The notes beneath the pieces are model-generated. The model searched no databases, was not told where the DNA came from, and worked only from the letters and a program-made list of their open reading frames with translations. From Halobacteriales archaeon SW_9_67_25 (lineage in GTDB: Archaea > Halobacteriota > Halobacteria > Halobacteriales > Haloarculaceae), in assembly GCA_003022745.1 (NCBI GenBank), contig PXSU01000174.1, positions 1,973 to 15,887 of the forward strand: 13,915 nt of DNA, in the 5' to 3' direction. The translations under genes and the position numbers were made by a program. Below are positions 1 through 6,970 of this stretch, in pieces (position 1 is the first letter of the stretch; every line of letters begins with the position of its first letter).

Positions 1-104
1 GAGCGACCGAAGGGAGCGAGCAATTCGCGGTCAGGCAAAATCGAATGCACGGAGGCGCTTTCGCAAGGGTCAAGATGCCGTCAGCTATCACGTCCAGTAG
101 ACCA

Positions 105-2027
105 ATGCACCACCCCGGACCCCCGCGGTTCGTCGGTGCGGGCGACCCGGTCGAACTCGCGCCCCGGAACCCCGACCCGTCGGCGACCTACCGGTGGGAA
201 GTCGTACAGCAACCGGCCGACTCGACGGCCACGCTCGGTGACGGCCCGGTCGAGCACCTTCTGACCGACGTCCCCGGAACGTACGTCGCGCGCCTCTCGG
301 CACCGGACGGCGACCACCACCTCACGGTCCGGGCCGCCCCGCACGACCCCGCAACCGAGGGGACGCCCCGCTCGGACGCCTCGGGCGGCCGGACCGGGCG
401 TGCTGGCGGGGACGGCCTCGCAGAGGAGGGATACGCGGGGGCCGACTCGTCGGATGACGGCGGCGGTGGCCGACCGCGCCTGCAACTGGACCCACACGTC
501 GAGGGTGACGAGGCGGTCGTCACTGCACACCCGCGCCCCCACCCCGACTCGGACCGCTCGCCGGGCGACATCGAGGTAGAGTTCCTGGTCGACGACCGCG
601 ACGACGTCGACCCCGACGCGGTGACCGTCGAGGGACACGAGCTGCGGATTCCCATCGCGGCGCTCTCCGACCCGACACGTATCCACGCGGTGGCGCTGGG
701 CGAGGACAGCTACAGCGTCCCCGACGCCGTGGCCTTCGAGAGCGAGGACGACGGAATCGACACGGAGCGCCTCTACGAGCCACCGGCCTGGGGGGAGGAG
801 TCAATTATCTACGAGGTCTACGTCCGCACGTTCGGGGGCGAGGAGGGTGCCGTCTTCGACGCCATCGTCGACCGGCTGGACTACATCGAGTCGCTGGGCG
901 TGGACGTCCTCTGGCTGACGCCGGTCCTGAAGAACGACCACGCCCCCCACGGCTACAACATCACCGACTTCTTCGCCATCGCGGAGGACCTGGGCACCCG
1001 CGAGGACTACGAGCGGCTCGTCGCAGCCGCCCACGACCGCGGACTGCGGGTCCTGTTCGACCTCGTGTGCAACCACTCGGCCCGGACCCATCCGTACTTC
1101 CAGGCGGCCGTGGCGGATACCGACAGCGAGTACCGCGAGTGGTACGAGTGGCGCACCGAGACCCAGCCGGAGACGTACTTCGAGTGGGAGCACATCGCCA
1201 ACTTCGATTTCGGCCACCTCCCGGTCCGCCGGCACCTGCTCGACGCCATCGCGGAGTGGGCACCCCTGGTCGACGGCTTCCGGTGTGACATGGCCTGGGC
1301 GGTCCCCGACAGTTTCTGGCGGGAGATCCACGACTACTGCCGGGGGCGCGACAGCGAGTTCCTCCTGCTCGACGAGACGATCCCCTACATCCCCGATTTC
1401 CAGGCCGGGCTCTTCGAGATGCACTTCGACTCGACGACCTACCACGCGCTCCACCGCGTGGGGAACGGCGAGGACCCCGAGGTGCTCCTCGACGCCATCG
1501 AGAACCGCGCCCGCGCGGGGTTTCCCGACCACGCCGGGTTCATGCTCTACGCCGAGAACCACGACGAGACGCGGTACATCCTCGCCCACGGTCGCCCCGC
1601 CGCCGAGGCCGCCGCAGGGGCGCTGTTCACGCTCCCGGGGGCGCCGATGGTCTACGCCGGCCAGGAGTTCGGCCAGCAGGGCCGCCGCGACAACCTCGCC
1701 TGGGAGCACGCCCACGAGGACCTGCGCGAGCACTTCCGGGCCCTGGCCGCCGTCCGGCACGACCAGCCGGCGCTGTCGGCCGAGGCCGACCTCTCGCGGG
1801 TCGACTACGACGTGCGCACGGGCCACGACGACCGCGTGGTCGCCTACGCCCGAACGACGGCGTCGGCGGGCGTCGTGGTGGTACTCAACTTCGGCGCCGA
1901 CCCGGCGAGGGTCGCGGTGCCGGCTGTCGCCGACCGGACCGACCTCGTCTCCGGCGAGTCGGTCGCTGCCGGCGGGGACGCCGTCGCTGTCGACAGCGTC
2001 GCCGTCCTGCCCGCCAGCGACAAGTAG
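105..2027 (+). CDS. GH13 alpha-amylase family glycoside hydrolase (cytoplasmic)
   Basis: This is a 640-residue retaining alpha-glucan hydrolase, probably acting on malto-oligosaccharides or glycogen-like polymer in the cytoplasm, as no signal peptide is visible. Residues about 10-77 resemble a PKD/Ig-like beta domain (YRWEVVQQP...DVPGTY). Residues 79-123 are a Gly/Asp-rich linker, about 124-225 a second beta-sandwich, about 230-570 the (beta/alpha)8 barrel, and the rest a C-terminal beta domain. All four GH13 signature regions are present: DLVCNH (D319), GFRCDMAW (nucleophile D395), LLLDETI (acid/base E424) and AENHDE (D487). ATGs at 45 and 75 are in frame. I prefer 105 because MHHPGPPRF begins directly before the folded domain and matches the start I recall for haloarchaeal relatives. 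Substrate specificity (amylase, cyclomaltodextrinase or alpha-glucosidase) cannot be read from sequence. Downstream lie other alpha-glucan genes on the same strand. Confidence 0.88.
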   Translation: MHHPGPPRFVGAGDPVELAPRNPDPSATYRWEVVQQPADSTATLGDGPVEHLLTDVPGTYVARLSAPDGDHHLTVRAAPHDPATEGTPRSDASGGRTGRAGGDGLAEEGYAGADSSDDGGGGRPRLQLDPHVEGDEAVVTAHPRPHPDSDRSPGDIEVEFLVDDRDDVDPDAVTVEGHELRIPIAALSDPTRIHAVALGEDSYSVPDAVAFESEDDGIDTERLYEPPAWGEESIIYEVYVRTFGGEEGAVFDAIVDRLDYIESLGVDVLWLTPVLKNDHAPHGYNITDFFAIAEDLGTREDYERLVAAAHDRGLRVLFDLVCNHSARTHPYFQAAVADTDSEYREWYEWRTETQPETYFEWEHIANFDFGHLPVRRHLLDAIAEWAPLVDGFRCDMAWAVPDSFWREIHDYCRGRDSEFLLLDETIPYIPDFQAGLFEMHFDSTTYHALHRVGNGEDPEVLLDAIENRARAGFPDHAGFMLYAENHDETRYILAHGRPAAEAAAGALFTLPGAPMVYAGQEFGQQGRRDNLAWEHAHEDLREHFRALAAVRHDQPALSAEADLSRVDYDVRTGHDDRVVAYARTTASAGVVVVLNFGADPARVAVPAVADRTDLVSGESVAAGGDAVAVDSVAVLPASDK

Positions 2028-2082
2028 GGACTGTCCGGACCCGCCGAAACTCGCTGGAGAGGAACAGCGTCCAGTATTGGGG

Positions 2083-2094
2083 CCAACATGTTGG
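2083..2094. promoter_or_regulatory. 12-bp perfect palindrome upstream of the membrane-protein gene
   Basis: CCAACATGTTGG is its own reverse complement. It lies 55 bp after the amylase stop and 36 bp before the ATG at 2131, which is a reasonable place for a dimeric repressor such as an ArsR- or MarR-type protein. No convincing TATA box is visible between it and the ATG. A perfect 12-mer palindrome is expected a few times by chance in 14 kb, so the operator role is an inference from position. Confidence 0.3.
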
Positions 2095-2130
2095 TCAAAC
2101 TCTCAGTGCGGCAGGCGACGACCGTCCGAT

Positions 2131-2442
2131 ATGGCACTCGAAGAGAGCCTCCCGGTCGAACTGCCGACGAACGACACCAGCCTGACGCGTGCCTTCTACG
2201 TGTTCGTCCTGGTGCCGACGCTGCTGGGCGTGGCCCACCACGTCGATCACGTCATCAGGGGTAACCACGTCGGGTGGCCGATTACGCCGGAGGTGAACGC
2301 GTTCACCTACAGCCTCGCCATCTACCCGCTGCTTGTGGTCAGTCTCTCCCTGTCGCTGACCCGGCGCGTCGAGGCGGGGTACTGGGCCGGCTTCTTCGCG
2401 TTCAGCGCCGGCATGCTCGCGTACTTCCATATAAACTATGCG
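2131..2442 (+). pseudogene. truncated haloarchaeal multi-pass membrane protein
   Basis: From the ATG at 2131 the frame encodes three hydrophobic segments: AFYVFVLVPTLLGVAH, FTYSLAIYPLLVVSLSL and YWAGFFAFSAGMLAYF. A His-rich loop, HHVDHVIRGNHVGWP, lies between the first two. I recall a conserved haloarchaeal family of about 140 residues with this motif and a fourth helix; function is unknown to me. Here the similarity ends at about AYFHINYA. What follows is hydrophilic, Arg/Pro-rich and unlike a membrane segment in any frame, so the C-terminus seems lost. The frame then stays open, without a stop, into the GH15 gene at 2587. An in-frame fusion is therefore formally possible, but the natural GH15 start and its own promoter argue against it. 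The end coordinate marks where similarity fades, not a stop codon. Confidence 0.55.
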
Positions 2443-2555
2443 CCCGGGTGCTGTCTTCGAACGCGACCACGAAGGGGCACCGGTCCAGCCCGCGGCGGTC
2501 GGTCTCCCCCGACAGAGAGCCCGCAAGAATTGCGCCGGGTGCCGGAGAACGTCGG
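2443..2555. other. non-coding remnant between truncated membrane gene and GH15 gene
   Basis: This stretch follows the break in the membrane-protein gene. Its translations in all + frames are low-quality Arg/Pro/Ser-rich sequence. A 48-codon ORF starting at 2438 (MRPGAVFERDHEGAP...) has no recognisable fold. No transposase, terminal repeat or tRNA was seen. It is probably leftover spacer plus the upstream promoter region of the GH15 gene. Confidence 0.35.
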
Positions 2556-2565
2556 TATTATATAC
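2556..2565 (+). promoter_or_regulatory. TATA box of the GH15 glucoamylase gene
   Basis: TATTATATAC is a strong AT-rich archaeal TATA-like element in GC-rich surroundings, 22-31 nt upstream of the ATG at 2587. This spacing puts the transcription start at or next to the start codon, so a leaderless mRNA is likely. An AGGAG at 2580-2584 is only 2 nt from the ATG, too close to act as a normal ribosome-binding site. Confidence 0.6.
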
Positions 2566-2586
2566 AGCAGTCCGTTTGTAGGAGCC

Positions 2587-5022
2587 ATGCGGCTGACGAC
2601 GGCGCTCAACGAGTACAAGTGGGCACGCGAGGAGCGCTTTCCCGAGGAGAGCAAGACGCTCTCGGGTTCGTTCTCGGGATACGGCGACCGTCTGGTCTAC
2701 GTCGGGACGAGCGGGTCGCTGCGGGACTATTCGGATTCGCTCTCCGGACTCTACGGGGTCGACCGCTCACAGCTCGGTATTCTCGCCGACGGAGAGACGA
2801 TGTGGTTCAGCCACCTGGAGACCATCAGGCAACACTACTACCGGGACACCCGTCTCGTGGAGACCGAGTACGACGCGGGCTCGTTTACAATCCACCAGTA
2901 CGACCTGACGCTCGGCCGGGCACACGTCACACACGTCGAGTTGCGCGGGGCGGTCCCCCGGGACGCGAAACTCGTCGCCTTCGTCACCCTGGCGCCCGGG
3001 GGGAGAGATTCGGGCATCGGTGCGCTGGTCCACGAGAACGACGGCCACGAGGGCTCGCAGGTGCTGGAGGTGTACCACCGCGACGAGCACGACTACCTCG
3101 CGGCGTCGACGGGGCTGGACGGGGTCAACGGCCAGCGCCGCGAGCGCTTCGCCGAGATTCTCGCCGACGAACCGGTGTCCTTCCCGCGCCGGCAGCCGGT
3201 CGACCGGAACGACCAGAAGCGGCTGAAGGGGGATTTTGTCGTGACGGCACCGCTCGAACGGAGCGGGCGCTCGAACAGCGCGACGCTCGTGAGCCAGCTC
3301 TCGGACCACGCTGACATCGACCGCGAGACGGCGCTTGCCGACCTCCGGAGCTGCGTGGGCGAGTACACCAGCACCGACGACCTGCGGGCGGCCGCCCGCG
3401 AGCGGACGACCTTCGACGTGCCCGAGTCGCGGCTGCGGGCCGAGAGTATCTGGACGGACCTGCGGGCGCTCGACCTGCTGTCGGCGCCGACCGGCGGCCG
3501 GATCGCTGCCCCGGAGTTCGACCCCTTCTACGCCCACTCCGGGGGGTATGGCTACGTCTGGTTCCGCGACGACGCCGCCATCTCGCGGCACCTGCTCTCG
3601 GCCGGCGACCGGCTGGGCCTGGAGGTGACGGACACACTGGCCGAGAGTGCGCGCTTTCTCTGTGAGAGCCAGCTCCCGGACGGCACCTGGCCCCACCGCG
3701 TCTGGGCCGACGACGGCAGCCTCGCCCCGGGCTGGGCCAACGCCCGGGTCGAGGGCGCCGCGGACTCCACGGAGTACCAGGCCGACCAGACCGCGACAGT
3801 GACGGCCTTTCTGGGGACGCTGTTGCGCGAGCGCCGGGAGGAACTGGACCGGGACACCCGGCAGGCCATCCAGCACACACTCGGAGAGGCCATCCGGGCG
3901 CTCCGCGAGGATATCGCCGACAACGACCTCCCCGGACCCTGCCAGAACCTCTGGGAGGACACCGCCGGGCAGTTCCTGCACACCGCCGCGACGTTCCTCG
4001 AGGCCTTCGCAACCGTCGCGCGGGCGCCGGTGGGCGATTCCCTGCGCGAGGAGAGTCTCGCGGGGGCACGGCGCGTCCACGCGGGGCTCGACGAACTGTG
4101 GGACCCGGACCTGGGGGCGTACGTGATGCGGTTGCGGAACGGGACGCCGGACCCCCGGCTCGACGGTGCGGGGCTGGTGCTGGCCCGCGCGTTCCGGGAG
4201 TACGGCGCCCTCGAGAGCGTCACGCTGACGACAGAGCAGGTCGACCACCTGGCCGACCATGTGGGGACGACGATGGACGTCCTGTTCCGGAACCCGACGG
4301 CGAGCCGGGTCGCGGGGCTGGTCCGCTACGAGGACGACCGCTGGCGGACCGCGGACCAGGACACCGCGAAGGTCTGGAGCGTGACCACCGCGATGGGGGC
4401 GCTTGCGGCCGCACACGTCGGGGTCATGCTGGAGGAACGGGGCCGGAACGGCGACGCATACCTCGGCCGGGCGAGCGACCTCTACGAACTGCTCGGCCCG
4501 GACGGGCCGCTGACCACCGACGCGGGGTATCTCGCCGAGCAGGCGTTCAACGACGGTACCCTCGACAGCGCCGCGCCGCTGGGGTGGTCCCACGCCCTCC
4601 GGCTCCACGCCACCGCACTGCTCGAGGACCTGAACGCCCTGCCGACGACCGCCTCGCGGACCGAGGGACCGAGCGAACGACCGACCTGGACGACCGGCGA
4701 GAAGCACGGCGTCGGAACCGTCGCGGACCACGACGAGCCCGACCCCTCGCGCGTCTGGTTTACGCTCACGGAGGGGGCACTCACCGAGGTCAGGTTCCCG
4801 CAGGTGGACATCATGAACGTCCGCGCGGTCGATTTCCTGGTCCGGTGTCACGACGACACCGACTACACGACACGGACCCACCGCGAGAACCGCCGCGAGA
4901 GTGACACCCGTCGGCGCCGCCGGCAGCGACCGGCTCGAAGCGCTGTTCGCGAACGGGGAACTGCCCGAACCGGTCGCGTCGGTCGACGACGAGTCACTAT
5001 CCTTCCGGCACGTCTTCACTGA
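2587..5022 (+). CDS. GH15 glucoamylase, intact first unit plus start of second unit
   Basis: This open part encodes 811 residues. Residues 1-270 form an N-terminal beta-sandwich, and about 320-690 are the GH15 (alpha/alpha)6 domain. The latter contains YGYVWFRDDAAISR (from 321), the general acid in NLWEDTAG (E457), the general base in YLAEQAFNDGT (E651) and the closing LGWSHALRLHATALL. After a short linker a second unit begins at W701 (TWTTGEKHGVGT, then SRVWFTLTEGALTEVRFPQVD), typical of a glucodextranase-type N-domain. Real homology ends at about RENRRESDT (4905). The remaining Arg-rich residues up to the stop at 5022 are out-of-frame translation. The ATG at 2587 is chosen because MRLTTALNEYKW begins the conserved region and has a TATA box at the right distance. 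The enzyme is cytoplasmic (no signal peptide) and would hydrolyse alpha-1,4 (and slowly alpha-1,6) glucan ends. Confidence 0.75.
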   Translation: MRLTTALNEYKWAREERFPEESKTLSGSFSGYGDRLVYVGTSGSLRDYSDSLSGLYGVDRSQLGILADGETMWFSHLETIRQHYYRDTRLVETEYDAGSFTIHQYDLTLGRAHVTHVELRGAVPRDAKLVAFVTLAPGGRDSGIGALVHENDGHEGSQVLEVYHRDEHDYLAASTGLDGVNGQRRERFAEILADEPVSFPRRQPVDRNDQKRLKGDFVVTAPLERSGRSNSATLVSQLSDHADIDRETALADLRSCVGEYTSTDDLRAAARERTTFDVPESRLRAESIWTDLRALDLLSAPTGGRIAAPEFDPFYAHSGGYGYVWFRDDAAISRHLLSAGDRLGLEVTDTLAESARFLCESQLPDGTWPHRVWADDGSLAPGWANARVEGAADSTEYQADQTATVTAFLGTLLRERREELDRDTRQAIQHTLGEAIRALREDIADNDLPGPCQNLWEDTAGQFLHTAATFLEAFATVARAPVGDSLREESLAGARRVHAGLDELWDPDLGAYVMRLRNGTPDPRLDGAGLVLARAFREYGALESVTLTTEQVDHLADHVGTTMDVLFRNPTASRVAGLVRYEDDRWRTADQDTAKVWSVTTAMGALAAAHVGVMLEERGRNGDAYLGRASDLYELLGPDGPLTTDAGYLAEQAFNDGTLDSAAPLGWSHALRLHATALLEDLNALPTTASRTEGPSERPTWTTGEKHGVGTVADHDEPDPSRVWFTLTEGALTEVRFPQVDIMNVRAVDFLVRCHDDTDYTTRTHRENRRESDTRRRRRQRPARSAVRERGTARTGRVGRRRVTILPARLH

Positions 5023-5611
5023 AACCGGCGACGGGCAGGGCCACGGGTGGCGACTGACCGTCGAGTACGCGGCCGACCCCGACCACGACGCCATCGTCGC
5101 CGACGTGAGCTTCGAGGCGCGTGACGACAACGCCTACGACGTCTTCGCCGTCGGCGACGTCGCGCCCACCAGCACCACACCCGTCGACCGCGGGATCAGG
5201 TACGGCGAGGCGGGGGGGTACCACCTCGCAGCCCGGGACCCCCGGGCGTACACGGCCGAGACCGACAACGACTATCTGGTCGACGAGAACGGTGCCGCCT
5301 ACTCCGTCGCGCTGGCGCTGGACAGACCTACGCGGGGGCCTCTATCGCCTCGCCCTCGGTGCCGTGGGGCGTCGCCGTCGACGCCTCCGAGCCCAAGGGG
5401 TACGGCTACAACTTCGTCTGGTCGCGGGACCTCTACCAGGTGTTTACCGCCTTCGAGACGGTCGGCTCGCTCGATATCGCGACCAGCCAGCTGGAGTATA
5501 TCTACGAGTACCAGCAGGACGAGACGGGATTTATACCGCAGAACACCTACGTCAACGGCGTCACGCGCTGGGGCGGCGAACAGATGGACAACATCTCCTT
5601 CCCGCAGGTGA
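4901..5611 (+). pseudogene. GH15 unit 2 N-domain fragment in a shifted frame
   Basis: Frame 2 carries the beta-sandwich core of unit 2: SFRHVFTETGDGQGHGW, then LTVEYAADPDHDAIVADVSFE, YDVFAVGDVAPTSTTPVDRG and ENGAAYSVALAL. Homology ends near 5320; the residues after DRPTRG up to 5611 are out of frame. The first part, VGAAGSDRLEALFANGEL, looks like a block that in glucodextranase N-domains comes after the SVALAL strand, not before FRHVF. There is no promoter or independent start, so this is a gene fragment, not a separate protein. Confidence 0.6.
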
Positions 5612-6795
5612 TGGCCTACCACCTCGCCGAGGCGGGCGTCGGGTTCGACGAGGCCGACTACGACTACGAGGACGTCCGGCGTTCGGCGGACTACGTCGCC
5701 CGCCACGGCCCCGGGACCGCCCAGGAGCGCTGGGAGGAGGAGGCGGGATACTCGCCGTCCTCGATCGCCGCCGAGATCGCCGGGCTGGCGTGTGCCGGCA
5801 AACTCGCAATCGAGGCCGGCCACGAGGCCGACGCCTTGGTCTGGCTCGGGCTGGCCGACCACTGGGCGAACAACGTCGAGGCCTGGACCGCGACCGAGAC
5901 GGGCACCGAACGCCACACCGAGACACCCTACTACGTACGGGTCACCCGGGGTGGCGACCCCGACGCCGGCCACTCCCGGACGCTCGCGAACGGCGGGCCG
6001 ACCCTCGACGAACGGGACGTCATCGACGCCGGCTTTCTCGAACTCGTGCGGCTGGGCATCGAACCCCCCGACAGTGCCGTGATGCGCAATTCCGTCCACG
6101 AGGTCGACCACACGATCCGCGTCGAGGCCGGGTCTGCGGCCGGCTTCTACCGGTACAACGGCGACGGCTACGGCGAGCGCAGGACCGGCGACCAGGGTGC
6201 ACCCTGGTCGACCGCACACGAGGGAAAGGGACGGCTCTGGCCGCTGCTGACCGGCGAACGCGGCGAGTACGAGCTCCGCCTCTCCGAGCCCGACCTCGAA
6301 CCGATGGACTGCTTGCGGGCGATGGCGGAGTTCGCAAACTCCGGGCGGATGCTCCCCGAGCAGGTCTGGGACCGCCAACACAGTACCGACTACGGCTGGT
6401 CGTTCGCGGACGGGACCGGGTCGGCGACGCCGCTGGCGTGGGCGATGGCACAGTACGTCCGCCTTGCACACAGCGTCAGCGCCGGCAAGCCCGTCGAGAC
6501 GCCGGCGTTCGTCCGCGAGCGGTACCGCGAGGCACGCCTCCATGAGCCCCACCGGAGCCCCGCCCTGCGGGTCGACACCCAGTTCCGGGGCAACCGGCTG
6601 GTCGTCTCCGGCGAGACGACCGGTACCCGCGTCGCCGTCAAGACGCCCGTCGAGGCCGCCATCGTCAACGCCGAGGACGGTAGCTTCGAGCGGACCGTCG
6701 ACGTCGAGCCCGGCGAGAACCTCGTCACCGTCGCGGCGACCAGCGGCGACGACCTGGAGACTCACGGGACGACCGTGCGCCGTCTGCGGCTCTGA
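5359..6795 (+). CDS. GH15 glucoamylase unit 2 catalytic domain and C-terminal Ig-like domain (5'-broken)
   Basis: This is 478 codons from an internal GTG; homology in this frame begins slightly earlier (TYAGASIASPSVPWG from about 5326). The catalytic domain carries PKGYGYNFVWSRDLYQVF, the general acid in RWEEEAGYSPSS (Glu codon near 5734) and the general base in MLPEQVWDRQ (Glu codon 6358), followed by TPLAWAMAQYVRL. The last ~75 residues (LVVSGETTGTRVAVKTP...GENLVTVAATSG) form an Ig-like beta-sandwich similar to the glucodextranase B domain. Both catalytic glutamates remain. No TATA box or leader precedes the GTG, so translation is doubtful unless it is reached from the upstream frame. It is best read as the 3' part of the damaged tandem GH15 gene. 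Confidence 0.7.
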   Translation: MPWGVAVDASEPKGYGYNFVWSRDLYQVFTAFETVGSLDIATSQLEYIYEYQQDETGFIPQNTYVNGVTRWGGEQMDNISFPQVMAYHLAEAGVGFDEADYDYEDVRRSADYVARHGPGTAQERWEEEAGYSPSSIAAEIAGLACAGKLAIEAGHEADALVWLGLADHWANNVEAWTATETGTERHTETPYYVRVTRGGDPDAGHSRTLANGGPTLDERDVIDAGFLELVRLGIEPPDSAVMRNSVHEVDHTIRVEAGSAAGFYRYNGDGYGERRTGDQGAPWSTAHEGKGRLWPLLTGERGEYELRLSEPDLEPMDCLRAMAEFANSGRMLPEQVWDRQHSTDYGWSFADGTGSATPLAWAMAQYVRLAHSVSAGKPVETPAFVRERYREARLHEPHRSPALRVDTQFRGNRLVVSGETTGTRVAVKTPVEAAIVNAEDGSFERTVDVEPGENLVTVAATSGDDLETHGTTVRRLRL

Positions 6796-6843
6796 CCGGT
6801 TCCGGTCCAGTCCCGAAAGAGCCCTTCCCGGCGGAACTCCCAA

Positions 6844-6874
6844 CTTTAATATCGCCGTCGGCTGTCCGTACGGA
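6844..6874 (+). promoter_or_regulatory. candidate promoter of the nucleotidyltransferase gene with palindrome at the start site
   Basis: CTTTAATATC (6844-6853) is a TATA-like element. About 25 nt further the expected transcription start falls on TCCGTACGGA (6865-6874), a perfect 10-bp palindrome. The coding start at 6971 would then have a leader of about 100 nt, unusual for haloarchaea, containing the short ORF listed below. The palindrome may be an operator, though 10-bp palindromes are common by chance. Confidence 0.4.
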
Positions 6875-6920
6875 GAGAGGCGAATCGACAGTACAGCTGG
6901 CCAGCAAGGCCGGGAGATAC

Positions 6921-6959
6921 ATGACACGACACCACCACGACACGGTCGAGATGGACTGA
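6921..6959 (+). other. possible 12-codon leader ORF (MTRHHHDTVEMD)
   Basis: This short ORF lies inside the inferred leader of the nucleotidyltransferase gene. It ends 11 nt before the ATG at 6971 and is in a different frame. It is His-rich. It could be a regulatory leader peptide or simply chance; I see no ribosome-binding site. Confidence 0.15.
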
Positions 6960-6970
6960 CGGGAACAGGC

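Larger units (their letters stand above)
2587..6795 (+). pseudogene. complete locus of a tandem GH15 glucoamylase, frame-disrupted
   Basis: The whole locus encodes two consecutive GH15 units (each a beta-sandwich N-domain plus an alpha/alpha-six catalytic domain) and a final Ig-like domain. The reading frame moves from frame 1 to frame 2 near 4905 and back to frame 1 near 5320. About 110 residues normally lying between the N-domain core and the catalytic domain of unit 2 appear to be missing at the second break. The total is 1403 codons; adding about 110 gives roughly the 1500 residues I recall for haloarchaeal two-unit proteins. The activity is glucan 1,4-alpha-glucosidase (release of glucose from non-reducing ends). 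Unit 1 could still be made as an intact enzyme, whereas unit 2 lacks a start and part of its N-domain. The pieces are listed separately. Confidence 0.7.

Noticed and set aside
1..44. Possible promoter or end of an upstream gene
   Set aside because: Only 44 nt are visible; the GAGCGA-rich stretch has no clear TATA box, stop or palindrome that I can support.
1285..2130. Upstream part of a very long + frame open from 1285 to 5022
   Set aside because: It is the out-of-frame shadow of the GH13 gene: Arg/Ser/Thr-rich and without motifs. Only the part from 2131 (membrane remnant) and 2587 (GH15) is real.
2767..5130. 787-codon open frame on the - strand
   Set aside because: It lies opposite the GH15 gene, whose catalytic motifs are clear. 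The translation is Val/Arg/Gly-rich and featureless, as high-GC antisense frames are.
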